DNA of 47,042 nt. Source: Magnetococcales bacterium DC0425bin3. GTDB taxonomy: Bacteria; Pseudomonadota; Magnetococcia; Magnetococcales; DC0425bin3. Of the stretch, positions 19,242 through 28,254 are shown piece after piece. The translations under genes and the position numbers were made by a program. The notes under the pieces are model-generated. The model ran no database searches, was not told the origin of the DNA, and was given only the letters and a program-made list of their open reading frames with translations. The stretch is from assembly GCA_002753665.1 (NCBI GenBank), contig PEAP01000014.1, forward strand, positions 1-47,042, in the 5' to 3' direction. Position 1 is the stretch's first letter; the number at the start of each line of letters is the position of its first letter.

Positions 19242-19523
19242 TCACCCCGGCTTATGCGCCTCTTTGTAGGCCCGCAGGATGGCGTTGATCTGCGTCTGAT
19301 AGCCGTGCCCCATGTCCCGGAACCAGTCCAACACATCGGCGTCGAGCCGCAGGGTGATCTGCCGCTTCGCCTGCGTTGGTGGCAAACCTCGCCGCACCAG
19401 GGCCTGGGCGAACCGCTCCGGCGGAATCGGCGGGATGTCGCTGGTGTCCACCTCGTCGTCCGTCATGGCGTCCAGGGCCGCCCAATCGGTCTCAGAACTG
19501 GGAGAAGTACGCTTCCCGCTCAT
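19242..19523 (-). CDS. brnA: BrnA-family antitoxin
   Basis: This 93-residue protein has the C-terminal BrnA ribbon-helix-helix-like segment KRQITLRLDADVLDWFRDMG followed by GYQTQINAILRAYKEA. It should bind BrnT and repress the operon. The start at 19523 overlaps the toxin's 3' end by 32 bases, the usual brnTA arrangement. It lies about 130 bases from the truncated IS66 breakpoint. Confidence 0.92.
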   Translation of the reverse strand: MSGKRTSPSSETDWAALDAMTDDEVDTSDIPPIPPERFAQALVRRGLPPTQAKRQITLRLDADVLDWFRDMGHGYQTQINAILRAYKEAHKPG

Positions 19524-19758
19524 GTTTCACCGCCTTTCGCATGGAAATGATCCGAGTGCGGTCGTCCCGCTCGGTGTGCGCCACGACCACCACATGACCG
19601 CGCAGCAGGCCCAGGGTCAGAAACCGCTGTTCGTCGTAGGGTCCGTTGTCCTCGATGATCATCGTGGGACCGGACAGCACCTCCCCGGCATCCCGGAAAT
19701 CGATCCGATGCTTGCGCAGGTTGGTGAGCCGCTTGTCTTCGTCCCATTCGATGTTCAT
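19492..19758 (-). CDS. brnT: BrnT-family toxin (RelE-like ribonuclease)
   Basis: This 88-residue protein matches BrnT: WDEDKRLTNLRKHRIDF at the start, then EDNGPYDEQRFLTLGLLRG, and RIISMRKAVKHEREAY at the C-terminus with the Arg and Tyr expected of the RelE-fold ribonuclease. It is first in the operon and overlaps brnA. A full set of conserved residues suggests it is functional. Confidence 0.93.
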   Translation of the reverse strand: MNIEWDEDKRLTNLRKHRIDFRDAGEVLSGPTMIIEDNGPYDEQRFLTLGLLRGHVVVVAHTERDDRTRIISMRKAVKHEREAYFSQF

Positions 19759-20076
19759 GCGTCAACTATAACGACATTTCGTAGTTACTGGAAGTTCCAT
19801 GAAACGCCTCACTCGCAGTCGGGAGGATCGGACCGCTCAATCACTCTGGGACGCCATCAACGCTTTTCCCTGATCACGGTTTTGTCCATCCAGCCCACCC
19901 TTTCCTCTTTCTCTCCCTGTTCCGTGGGCCAGGCGCCGCCGCCGGGGAGGCTCGCGGGCGTGTCGGTGGCGGCACGGAAAAAAAATGGCTTCCATGGGGT
20001 CAAATGAGGCATCCTGTCCAAGGCCATTGCTTGGCGGGGGGGAACCGTCCCTTGGATAGGGTTTGGAGAACCGATC
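19759..20076. promoter_or_regulatory. Intergenic region: brnTA operator-like repeat and receiver-gene leader
   Basis: Just upstream of brnT lies an imperfect inverted repeat, AACTATAACGA and TCGTAGTT around CATT (about 19764-19786), AT-rich and correctly placed for the promoter and BrnA operator. The rest (19800-20076) carries an A-tract at 19978-19986 and GGAGAA (20067-20072) before the GTG start of the receiver gene. I see no other ORF or RNA gene. Confidence 0.4.
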
Positions 20077-20478
20077 GTGCGGATATTGATTGTCGATGAC
20101 GAATTCCAGAATCGGATGCTGCTGGAAAAGTATCTCGCCAAATATGGCGAATGCGACTTCGCCGCCAATGGCCAGGAGGCCGTGGAGGTGTTCGAATTCG
20201 GCATGGAGGAGGGCGCCCCCTACGATCTGGTCTGCATGGACATCATGATGCCCATCATGGACGGCCAGTCGGCCTTGGAACACCTGCGCTCCATCGAGGA
20301 CAAGCACCGCCGTCCCGGCCGCAAGGAAACCGTGGTCTTCATGGTCTCCGCCCTGGATACCGAGGAACATGTGGTCAAGGCCTTCTTCCGGGGTGGCTGC
20401 ACCGACTATCTCACCAAGCCGGTCACCCAGGCCAAGCTGATCCAGAAATTGAAGGACTACAAACTGATCCCCGACTGA
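20077..20478 (+). CDS. Single-domain response regulator (CheY-like)
   Basis: This is a 133-residue stand-alone receiver. MRILIVDDE carries the acidic pair, CMDIMMP the phospho-acceptor D55, and GGCTDYLTKP the conserved Lys. There is no output domain. The GTG start has GGAGAA 5-7 bases upstream. It precedes the hybrid kinase by 64 bases and is paralogous to the receiver at 23898. It probably shuttles phosphoryl groups to or from the kinase. Confidence 0.93.
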   Translation: MRILIVDDEFQNRMLLEKYLAKYGECDFAANGQEAVEVFEFGMEEGAPYDLVCMDIMMPIMDGQSALEHLRSIEDKHRRPGRKETVVFMVSALDTEEHVVKAFFRGGCTDYLTKPVTQAKLIQKLKDYKLIPD

Positions 20479-20542
20479 TTCGGGCTTGCGGTCCCCGGCC
20501 GGGGCAGGGTGTTCATGTTTCGGCGCGGGGCAGAGGGACGCC

Positions 20543-23500
20543 ATGGACACGCTGCTCGTGGTGGAAGACTCCAAGAGCTTTTCCCAGGTCCTGAAGGAGC
20601 GCATCGAAGCCACCCCCGACTGCCGCGTGGTCCTGGCCCGCAGCCTGGCCGAAGCCCGGGAGGCGGTTGAGGCCGCCCGGGGCGGCGCGACGTTCTTCCT
20701 GGGCGTGCTGGACCTGCACCTGCCCGATGCCCCCGACGGTGAGATCGTCGATCTCGTCCTCGGGGAATCCATCCCCGCCATCGTCCTGACCGGCAACTAC
20801 GAAAAAGGTTTCCGGGACCGGATCATGGCCAAGGGGGTGCTGGATTATTTCATCAAGGACAATATCCGGGTCATCGACTCGGTGATCTACTTCATCGACC
20901 GCATCCGCCGCAACCGCAACACCCGGGTGCTGGTGGTGGACGATTCCCGCAGCTTCCGGGCCATGGTCTGCCATTTCCTGGAACGCTACGGGTTCGAGGT
21001 GTTGCAGGCCGCGGACGGCCAGGCGGCCCTGAAGATCCTGGACGAACGCCAGCCGGTGAAACTGGTTCTCACCGATTACCAGATGGCCGGCATGGACGGC
21101 TTCCGGCTGACCAAGATGATCCGCGCCAAGCATTCCCGGGAGGAGGTGGCCATCATCGGCATCAGCTCCACCAGCAGCGATGACCTGGCGGCCCGCTTCA
21201 TCAAGGCCGGGGCCAACGATTTCCTGATCAAACCGTTCCGCAACGAGGAACTGTTCTGCCGGGTGAGCCAGAACATCGAGATCGTGGAAAAGTACGGCGC
21301 CCTGGAAAAACTGGTGGAGGAGCGCACCGAGCGGCTGGCCAAGGCCATGGAACGGGTGCGGGCCCGGGAGAACTACCTCAAGTCGGTGCTGGAGACGGCC
21401 CTGGATGCCATCATCACCACCGATCAGGGGGGCTGGGTGGTGGATTTCAATCCGGCGGCGGAAAAGCTGTTCGGCTACGGCCGCCGGGAGATGCTGGGAC
21501 GCAACCTGTTGGAAACCATCATTCCCCCGGAGTACCGGGAGCGGCATCGGGAGGTGATGGAATCCTGGCTGAAGGACAGCGGAGCGGATGGGGAGAGAAA
21601 ACGCCTGAAGCGGCGCATCGAAATGCCCGGCCTGCGGGCCGATGGCGGCCAGATCGACCTGGAAATGGCCCTGACCTCGGTGGAAAACGCCGGCCAGGTG
21701 TTCTTCACCGGGTTCATGCATGACATCACCGAACGCAAGCAGCTGGTCAAATCCCTGGAGGAAACCCTGACGGTGGCGGAGTCGGCCAACCGGGCCAAAA
21801 GCGAATTCCTGGCCAACATGAGCCATGAAATCCGCACCCCCATGAACGCCATCATCGGCATGACCGATCTGCTGCTCCAGACCACGGTGTCCGAGGAGCA
21901 GCGGGAATTCCTGACCATCGTGGCCCAGTCCTCCCAATCCCTGCTGGAGCTGATCAACTCGATCCTGGATCTGTCCAAGATCGAGGCCGGCCGGCTGCGG
22001 CTGGAGTCGATTCCCTTCGACCTGCTGGGGCGCCTGGAAAACATCGTCGAAACCCTGGCGGTGCGGGCACATCAGAAGGATCTCGAACTCTGGTGTCGGG
22101 TGGAGAGCGGCCTGCCCGAGACCCTCCACGGCGACCCGCTGCGCCTGGGGCAGATCCTGATCAACCTGGTCAACAACGCCATCAAGTTCACCGAAACCGG
22201 CCAGGTGGTGGTGCGGGTGGCCCGGGAGCGGGCGCCGGTGGGGGACGAGGAATGCCTGCGGCTGCGTTTTTCCATCGCCGACAGCGGCATTGGCATCCCC
22301 AAGGATCGCCAGGAGCAGATCTTCGAACGGTTCACCCAGGCCGACGGCTCCACCACCCGTCAGTTCGGCGGCACCGGTCTGGGACTGACCATCAGCCGCA
22401 GTCTGGTGGGGTTGATGGGCGGCGAAATCTGGGTGGACAGCGCCCCGGGGCAGGGCAGCACCTTTCATTTCACCGCGGATTTCGGCATCGGCCGCCGGGG
22501 CGCCCACCGGGAGGATCTGGTGATGGAGGAGCGGAGCCGGGGCGGGGTGCCGGAGGCGCCCCTGGCCGGGGTGAACCTCCTGGTGGCCCTGGCCAATCCG
22601 CCGGGGGCGGCCATCGTCGCGGCGCTGGCCGGGGAGTTCGGCGCCCTGACCCGGGCGGTGGCCGTTCCCGGGGAGCTGGCCGCGGCCCTGGACCAGGCCC
22701 GGGACGCCGGACAGCCTTGCGACGTGCTGATCCTGGATCAGGTCGGCCCGGGGCCGGGCCGACACCTGCCCGAAGGTTGGGCCACCCATCCCGGCTGGCG
22801 GGGGCAGGCCCTCTTCCTGATGGCTTCCCACCAGCGGCTGGAGAATCCGGTTCCCGACCTGCCCCTGCGGGCGGTCATGGCGCTGCGCAAACCGGTGAAG
22901 AAGTTCGCGCTGCTGCGGGGCATCAACAAGGTGCTGGGGCGGGAGCCGCCGCCGACTTCCGACCAGGCCAGCGCCGCGGCCGTCGCTCCGGTGCGCTCCT
23001 CCCTGGCCATCCTGCTGGTGGAGGACCTGGTCAACAACCAGAAGCTCGCCACCGGCACCCTGGAACGGTTGGGACATCGGGTGACCGTGGCCAACAACGG
23101 CCGGGAGGGGCTGGACTGGCTGGCCAAGCGTCCCTTCGACCTGATCCTCATGGACCTGCAGATGCCCGAGCTGGACGGCTATGCCACGGCCCGGGAGATC
23201 CGCACCGGCACCACGTTGCCCCCGGACCGGCGCGGCATTCCCATCGTGGCCGCCACCGCCCATGCCATGGAGTCGGAACGCCGCCGCTGCCTGGAAGCCG
23301 GCATGAACGGTTTTCTGCGCAAGCCCTATCGTCCCCAGGAACTCAAGGAGACCCTGGAGCCCTTTCTCCATCCGATCCCCACCGCCCCGGCGCCGCCCCC
23401 GCCGGCCCTGCCGGTGGAGGAGCCTTCCTCCATCAAGGCTCCGGGCCGCCCGGTCCTGGTGGAGGGGACGGGACCGCCCGAGGCCGTGACCGCCGCCCGG

Positions 23501-23755
23501 GAGCAGTTCCGGCGGGAGGCCCCGGAGCAGATGGCCGAGCTGCGCCGCCACATGGACGGCCAGGATCCACGCCAGGCCCGCAAGGCCGCCGAATGGCTGA
23601 AGAAAGTCGCCGTGGCGGTGGGGGCCTCCCGGGTCAAGATGCAGGCCATCCGCCTGATCGGCAAGGTGGAGATGAAGAGCTGGGAAGACGCCGGCCATCT
23701 GTTCGCCGATCTGGAGCGGGAAGTGGCCGATGTGCTGGGCCTGCTGGAGCAATGA
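20543..23755 (+). CDS. Hybrid sensor histidine kinase REC-REC-PAS-HisKA-HATPase-REC-HPt-like
   Basis: This 1070-residue protein starts at ATG 20543 (AGAGGG about 8 bases upstream). Domains are REC (D57 in VLDLHLP), REC (127-245, D178), a coiled coil, PAS (275-395), HisKA (H428 in MSHEIRTP), HATPase (530-650; LINLVNNAIKF, DSGIGIP, GGTGLGL), a degenerate REC (670-800), REC (D871 in LMDLQMP) and a C-terminal helical domain resembling HPt. In that domain AAEWLKKVAVAVGA aligns with the HPt consensus AHTLKG-x-GA but has E1017 in the His position. The first 650 residues parallel the giant kinase at 2294. No membrane segments were seen. Confidence 0.93.
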   Translation: MDTLLVVEDSKSFSQVLKERIEATPDCRVVLARSLAEAREAVEAARGGATFFLGVLDLHLPDAPDGEIVDLVLGESIPAIVLTGNYEKGFRDRIMAKGVLDYFIKDNIRVIDSVIYFIDRIRRNRNTRVLVVDDSRSFRAMVCHFLERYGFEVLQAADGQAALKILDERQPVKLVLTDYQMAGMDGFRLTKMIRAKHSREEVAIIGISSTSSDDLAARFIKAGANDFLIKPFRNEELFCRVSQNIEIVEKYGALEKLVEERTERLAKAMERVRARENYLKSVLETALDAIITTDQGGWVVDFNPAAEKLFGYGRREMLGRNLLETIIPPEYRERHREVMESWLKDSGADGERKRLKRRIEMPGLRADGGQIDLEMALTSVENAGQVFFTGFMHDITERKQLVKSLEETLTVAESANRAKSEFLANMSHEIRTPMNAIIGMTDLLLQTTVSEEQREFLTIVAQSSQSLLELINSILDLSKIEAGRLRLESIPFDLLGRLENIVETLAVRAHQKDLELWCRVESGLPETLHGDPLRLGQILINLVNNAIKFTETGQVVVRVARERAPVGDEECLRLRFSIADSGIGIPKDRQEQIFERFTQADGSTTRQFGGTGLGLTISRSLVGLMGGEIWVDSAPGQGSTFHFTADFGIGRRGAHREDLVMEERSRGGVPEAPLAGVNLLVALANPPGAAIVAALAGEFGALTRAVAVPGELAAALDQARDAGQPCDVLILDQVGPGPGRHLPEGWATHPGWRGQALFLMASHQRLENPVPDLPLRAVMALRKPVKKFALLRGINKVLGREPPPTSDQASAAAVAPVRSSLAILLVEDLVNNQKLATGTLERLGHRVTVANNGREGLDWLAKRPFDLILMDLQMPELDGYATAREIRTGTTLPPDRRGIPIVAATAHAMESERRRCLEAGMNGFLRKPYRPQELKETLEPFLHPIPTAPAPPPPALPVEEPSSIKAPGRPVLVEGTGPPEAVTAAREQFRREAPEQMAELRRHMDGQDPRQARKAAEWLKKVAVAVGASRVKMQAIRLIGKVEMKSWEDAGHLFADLEREVADVLGLLEQ

Positions 23756-23897
23756 CCGCGATGGATGGGGATGAAAAAGGCTGAGAGCGGAATTTCTGGA
23801 GAGAATGATGTGAATGCCATACAATTCCAGCGCCTGATGGAATGGTCCGCTCCGCTCCCAAACGGCCTCGAAATGGGCCGGGATTGGAAATCTTCAT

Positions 23898-24299
23898 ATG
23901 AAGACGCTCATCGTCGATGACCAGTTCGAGAACCGCAAGCTGTTGCGGGACATCATGAAACCCTTCGGGGAATACGACATGGTGAGCGACGGCCAGCAGG
24001 CCCTGGAGCTGTTCGAGGCGGATCTCCTGGATGGCCATCCCTTCGACCTGGTGCTGCTGGACATCATGATGCCCGGGATGGACGGCCAGATGGTGCTGGA
24101 GCGGATTCGCGCCATGGAGCGGGAATACCAGGTGCCGTCCAACGCCGAGGCGGCGGTTTTCATGGTCAGCGCCCTGGATTCCCCCCGGGCGGTGATGGAA
24201 GCCTATTTCAAGGGCGGCTGCACCGATTATCTGACCAAACCGGTCACCCGCCAGGCCCTGCTGGACAAGCTGATCGACAACGGGCTGATCGAGGGGTGA
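23898..24299 (+). CDS. Single-domain response regulator (CheY-like)
   Basis: This 133-residue receiver is paralogous to the one at 20077: MKTLIVDDQ, LLDIMMP with D55, and GGCTDYLTKPVT with the Lys. The shared GGCTDYLTKPVT segment and equal length indicate duplication. It sits 142 bases after the kinase and ends 5 bases before the ATG of the REC-MBL gene; GTGAAG at the junction lets the stop overlap a possible GTG start. It is probably cotranscribed with its neighbours. Confidence 0.93.
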   Translation: MKTLIVDDQFENRKLLRDIMKPFGEYDMVSDGQQALELFEADLLDGHPFDLVLLDIMMPGMDGQMVLERIRAMEREYQVPSNAEAAVFMVSALDSPRAVMEAYFKGGCTDYLTKPVTRQALLDKLIDNGLIEG

Positions 24300-24304
24300 A
24301 GACC

Positions 24305-26980
24305 ATGGACGAAGCGCTGAAACATCGCATTTTGGTGGTCGATGACGAGAAGACCAACATCGACGTTCTGGTCAATGTCCTCAAGGAGGACTACCGGCTG
24401 CTGGTGGCCAAGGGCGGAATCCAGGCCCTGAAGCGGGCCGCGACCGATCCCCAGCCGGACCTGATCATCCTGGATATCGTCATGCCGGACATGGACGGCT
24501 ACGAGGTCTGCCGGCAGCTCAAGGCCGACCCCCGCACCCGGATGATCCCGGTGATCTTCTACTCGGCCATGGAGGAAGCCGACGAGGAGACCATCGGCCT
24601 GGAACTGGGGGCGGTGGACTATCTGACCAAGCCCATTTCGCCGCCCATCGTCCGGGCGCGGCTGCGCACCCATCTGGCCCTGGCCACCCGCAAGCGCGCC
24701 CTGGAACAGGAGGTGCGCCAGCGCACCGCCCAGCTCGAACAGCGCACCGCCGAACTGGAAGCCGCCCAGGAAGCCCAGCGGGAGGCGATGCACAACCTGC
24801 TGACCCTCCAGGTGACCCCGGGAGTCTACTGGATCCAGGTGCCCGAGGTCGGCCTCTACATCCTGTGCGGCTGCCCGGCGGAGGTGGTCAAGCATCTCAT
24901 GCGCCAGGGCTTCATCAAGACCGCCACCAGCCATGGCGTGGCCTACGAGACCGGTCCCAACGTCATCCTGCTGTCCGATGTCCTGGTGCAGAACGGTGGA
25001 TTTTCCAACCTCTCGGAATTTCCCGTCCTCCAGATGCTGTATCGCCAGGGGATGATCATCCCCAAGCATCCCAACAACACCGGGGTCAAGCCCATGCTGA
25101 TCGGCTCCCGGGAGCAGGTGCTGGCCCAGATGGAATACATCCACCGGGGCAATTACGGTCTGAACTCCAGGGAGGAGATCATGGCCTGCGGGGTGGACGC
25201 CGACACCGCCGAGATCCTGATGCGGATCAAGCTGAAATTCGCCTTCGGCACCATCCGCTCGCCCCGGGATTTCATCGACACCCTGGAGGTCACCCGGGAT
25301 CCGGTGGAAATCCGCCAGGGCGTGACCGTGCGCCGGATCGGCTTCAACCGCTTTCGCTTCGAATACCGGGGCAAGACCTCGGACGTGGACCTCAACCTGC
25401 CTGCCGGCTCGGTGTTCGAGTCGCCCTATCCCCTGGGGCGGCACCGCTTCCAGCGTCACTACTTTGCCGTGCTGCACACCGGCGAGGGCGACGGCTGGGA
25501 CATCTCCCGGCCCAGCATGGGCAGCGTGATCATGTTCCAGGGGCGCATCTACCTGGTGGACGCCGGACCCGGCATTCTCCAGTCCCTCACCGCCCTGGGC
25601 ATCGACATCAGCGAGGTGGAAGGCATCTTCCACACCCATGGCCACGACGACCATTTCGGCGGCCTGCCGGCCCTGATCCAATGCGGCCGGCGATTGAAAT
25701 ATTATGCCACCGCCCTGGTGCGGACCTCGGTGGCGGCCAAGTTCGCCGCCCTGTTGTCCCTGGAGGTCTGCCAGTTCGAGAATTTCTTCGAAATCCACGA
25801 CCTGGAAAGCGGCGTCTGGAACAACTGCGGCGGCCTGCAGGTCAAGCCGATCCATTCGCCCCATCCGGTAGAGACCACCCTGTTCCTGTTCCGGGCCCTG
25901 GATCGGGACGGCTACCGCACCTATGCCCATTGGGCGGACCTCTCCTCCTTCCAGGTGCTGGACCGCATGGCCGGCGACGGCTTCGGGGATGTGCCCCGGG
26001 CCTTCATCGATCAGGTCAAGCGGGACTACCTGCAGCCGGCCGACCTGAAGAAGCTCGACGCCGGGGGGGGGATGATCCATGGCCTGGCGGAGGATTTCCA
26101 GCAGGATGCCTCGGAACGCCTGATCCTCGCCCACACCAACCGCGGGCTCACCACCCGGGAGATGGAGATCGGCTCCGAGACCCATTTTGGCGCCCTGGAC
26201 GTGTTGATCAAGGGCGAACAGGACTACCTGCAACAGCAGGCCGCCCGGCATCTGAGCGGCCTGTTTCCCAACGTGGCCGCCGACCAGGTGCGCATGCTGC
26301 TCAATGCCCCCATTGTGGATTGCAACGCCGGCACCATCATCTGGGCGCCGGGGCGGCGCCTCGATCACCTGGACATGGTGCTGACCGGCACCGTGGCCTA
26401 CCTGGACGCCGCCGCCGGGGTGAAGAACCATCTGTCCTTCGGCTCGTTCATCGGCAGCCAGTCCCTGTTCGGCGGCTCGGGGGAGGAGGGGACCTACCGG
26501 GCCGTTTCCCATTGCAGCCTGCTGCGCATCGGCGCCTTCCTGATGCAGGCCTTTCTGGAAGCCAACGGCCTGCTGGATCACATGCGGGAGTTGAACGACC
26601 GCATCCGCTTCCTGCGCCGCACCTGGCTGTTCGGGGAACAGTTGACCTACCAGTTGCTGGGCGACTTGGCTGCCCAACTGGAAGCCGTGGAGATCCCCGC
26701 GGACCAGATCCTGCCCCTGGGACCCGACCCGGTGCTGTGGCTGGTGGCCCAGGGGGCGATCCACCTGCAGGGGGCGGCGGGCAACACCCTGGAGGAAATC
26801 ACCCGGGGCGGTTTCTTCGGCGAACAGACCCTCTTGTCCCCCGGGGCCGGGAGCCCCTTCGTGTTCCGCGCCCCGGAACCGGCCCGGTTGTTCCGGCTGC
26901 CGGCCGGGGGGCTGCGGGAGATTCCCATCGTCTACTGGAAGATGATGGAGGTCCATGGCCGCCGGCGGCGGCTGGAGTGA
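24305..26980 (+). CDS. Response regulator with metallo-beta-lactamase-fold and cNMP-binding-like domains
   Basis: This 891-residue protein starts at ATG 24305 with GAGGGG upstream. The order is REC (1-125, D57 in LDIVMP), a Gln/Glu-rich coiled coil (129-165), a region of unknown fold (about 170-390), an MBL-fold domain (about 400-640) and two C-terminal beta-rich cyclic-nucleotide-binding-like domains (about 655-780 and 790-891). The MBL ligands appear complete: H445, H447, D449, H450 in HTHGHDDHFGG, H517 or H520, D545 and H610. The second cNMP-like domain has the FFGE-type motif. It may be a phospho-regulated hydrolase, with substrate unknown. It follows the paired REC/kinase genes and is their likely output. 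Confidence 0.85.
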   Translation: MDEALKHRILVVDDEKTNIDVLVNVLKEDYRLLVAKGGIQALKRAATDPQPDLIILDIVMPDMDGYEVCRQLKADPRTRMIPVIFYSAMEEADEETIGLELGAVDYLTKPISPPIVRARLRTHLALATRKRALEQEVRQRTAQLEQRTAELEAAQEAQREAMHNLLTLQVTPGVYWIQVPEVGLYILCGCPAEVVKHLMRQGFIKTATSHGVAYETGPNVILLSDVLVQNGGFSNLSEFPVLQMLYRQGMIIPKHPNNTGVKPMLIGSREQVLAQMEYIHRGNYGLNSREEIMACGVDADTAEILMRIKLKFAFGTIRSPRDFIDTLEVTRDPVEIRQGVTVRRIGFNRFRFEYRGKTSDVDLNLPAGSVFESPYPLGRHRFQRHYFAVLHTGEGDGWDISRPSMGSVIMFQGRIYLVDAGPGILQSLTALGIDISEVEGIFHTHGHDDHFGGLPALIQCGRRLKYYATALVRTSVAAKFAALLSLEVCQFENFFEIHDLESGVWNNCGGLQVKPIHSPHPVETTLFLFRALDRDGYRTYAHWADLSSFQVLDRMAGDGFGDVPRAFIDQVKRDYLQPADLKKLDAGGGMIHGLAEDFQQDASERLILAHTNRGLTTREMEIGSETHFGALDVLIKGEQDYLQQQAARHLSGLFPNVAADQVRMLLNAPIVDCNAGTIIWAPGRRLDHLDMVLTGTVAYLDAAAGVKNHLSFGSFIGSQSLFGGSGEEGTYRAVSHCSLLRIGAFLMQAFLEANGLLDHMRELNDRIRFLRRTWLFGEQLTYQLLGDLAAQLEAVEIPADQILPLGPDPVLWLVAQGAIHLQGAAGNTLEEITRGGFFGEQTLLSPGAGSPFVFRAPEPARLFRLPAGGLREIPIVYWKMMEVHGRRRRLE

Positions 26981-27039
26981 TTCGTTCCCTGCGGGTTTCC
27001 GCAACGGAACCGTTCTTGCAGAGCCTTCGCTTCGTTCGT

Positions 27040-27080
27040 TCGCAATCCCGCCTCCCCCATCCATCGAGGTTACTGCCACG
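27040..27080. repeat. Fragment of the dispersed repeat
   Basis: The sequence CCTCCCCCATCCATC followed by GAGGTTACTGCCACGG (about 27051-27080) is the CT-rich half of the family seen at 66-110, here without its purine tract. It lies in the 113-base convergent gap between the REC-MBL gene and the EamA gene. Confidence 0.6.
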
Positions 27081-27093
27081 GGGCCGGGGGCGA

Positions 27094-28029
27094 TCAGGTC
27101 TCCGGTCCGACGGTGGTCGGCCGGGCGCTTTCCCGGAGCAGCCACAGGTTGCTGGCGATGATGACCAGCCCGCCGGCCACCGCGGGTCCGTCCGGCAATT
27201 CGCCGAAGGCGAAATAGCCGAAGGCGCCCGCCACCAGGATGCGGCTGTAGTCGAAGGGGCTGATGGCGGTGGCCTCGCCCTCGGCATAGGCCAGGACCAT
27301 GGTGGACTGGGCGCCGGTGGCCACCAGCCCGGCCAGCAGCAACAGCAGGAGCTGCTCGACGGTGGGAGTCTGCCAGACCGTCAGGGCCGGCCCCAGGCTC
27401 AGCAGCGTGGCGGCGATGGCATAGCGGCCGATGATGGCGAAACGGCTTTCCGTGGCGGTCATGTGTTTGATCAGGCTCTGGACCAGGGCGATCAGGAACG
27501 GGCTGACCACCGCCAGCAGGATCCAGGGGTCGAAGGCGGAGCCGCTGGGCCGGACCATCACCACCACGCCGCCGAACCCCACCAGGGTGGCCCAGCGGCG
27601 GGTGGTGGAGGACTGTTCGCCCAGCAGCAGCACGGCCAGGGGAATCATGAACAGGGGCGTGGCGAACGACAGGGCGACCACGTCGGCCAGGGGCAACAGG
27701 GCATAGGCGTAGAAGGTGGTGGTCATGGCCAGGTTGCCCACCAGCGCCCGGGAGAAATGCAGGCCGGGCCGCTGGCTGCGCAGTCCGGCCACGCCGAAGC
27801 GGATGAAGAACGGGGTCAGCCACAGCAGGCCGAACAGACAGCGGAAGAAGACGATCTGGAACGGATGCAGCTCCCGACCCAGGGCCTTGACCAGGGCCGC
27901 CATCACCGCGAAGGCGGTGCTGGACAGCAGGATCCAGACGATGCCGCGCCAGTTGCCCGGCAGGGCGCGCCAGGATCGGCTCCAGGGTGCGACGGTTTGG
28001 CGGATCCGGCTGGTCGATGATTGGAACAA
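27094..28029 (-). CDS. DMT-superfamily (EamA) transporter
   Basis: This 311-residue protein has ten predicted TM helices in two five-helix EamA repeats. GEQSSTTRRWATLVGFGGVV in the middle and FGELPDGPAVAGGLVIIASN at the C-terminus are the typical repeat ends. It uses a TTG start at 28029 with GGAGAG 4 bases upstream. It is an inner-membrane drug/metabolite-type exporter with unknown substrate. It is divergent from the TauE/SafE permease. Confidence 0.9.
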   Translation of the reverse strand: MFQSSTSRIRQTVAPWSRSWRALPGNWRGIVWILLSSTAFAVMAALVKALGRELHPFQIVFFRCLFGLLWLTPFFIRFGVAGLRSQRPGLHFSRALVGNLAMTTTFYAYALLPLADVVALSFATPLFMIPLAVLLLGEQSSTTRRWATLVGFGGVVVMVRPSGSAFDPWILLAVVSPFLIALVQSLIKHMTATESRFAIIGRYAIAATLLSLGPALTVWQTPTVEQLLLLLLAGLVATGAQSTMVLAYAEGEATAISPFDYSRILVAGAFGYFAFGELPDGPAVAGGLVIIASNLWLLRESARPTTVGPET

Positions 28030-28198
28030 GGATCTCTCCGGGAGACGGAGTCTGTCGCAGAATGGCTCCGGCCACTCTGCTCGTCGGAAGGCGAAAACAG
28101 GTTTTCACCTTCCTTACGGAATCAATCGGTTTGATTCCGGCGGCGCGGGGATGCGAGTCGACCATTGTGACCCAAGACCAGGCCGGGGGCCAGGATCC

Positions 28199-28237
28199 GC
28201 TGGGAAAGCCATCCATGGCTTTTCCAGCGCTCTGACA
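28199..28237. repeat. Palindromic repeat, family B
   Basis: A near-perfect 15-bp palindrome: left arm CGCTGGGAAAGCCAT, spacer CC, right arm ATGGCTTTTCCAGCG, followed by CTCTG. A second member lies at 36616-36656. Here it sits about 20 bases before the TauE/SafE start, between divergent genes, so it is not a simple terminator for either. Confidence 0.75.
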
Positions 28238-28254
28238 GGACGGGAGAACCAGGC

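Noticed and set aside
20513-23824. Long minus-strand open frame opposite the hybrid kinase
   Set aside because: Same high-GC shadow pattern, no motif, no ribosome-binding site.
24227-28216. A 1300-codon minus-strand open frame spanning the REC-MBL gene and the EamA gene
   Set aside because: Low-complexity shadow frame; both real genes have full domain support in other frames.
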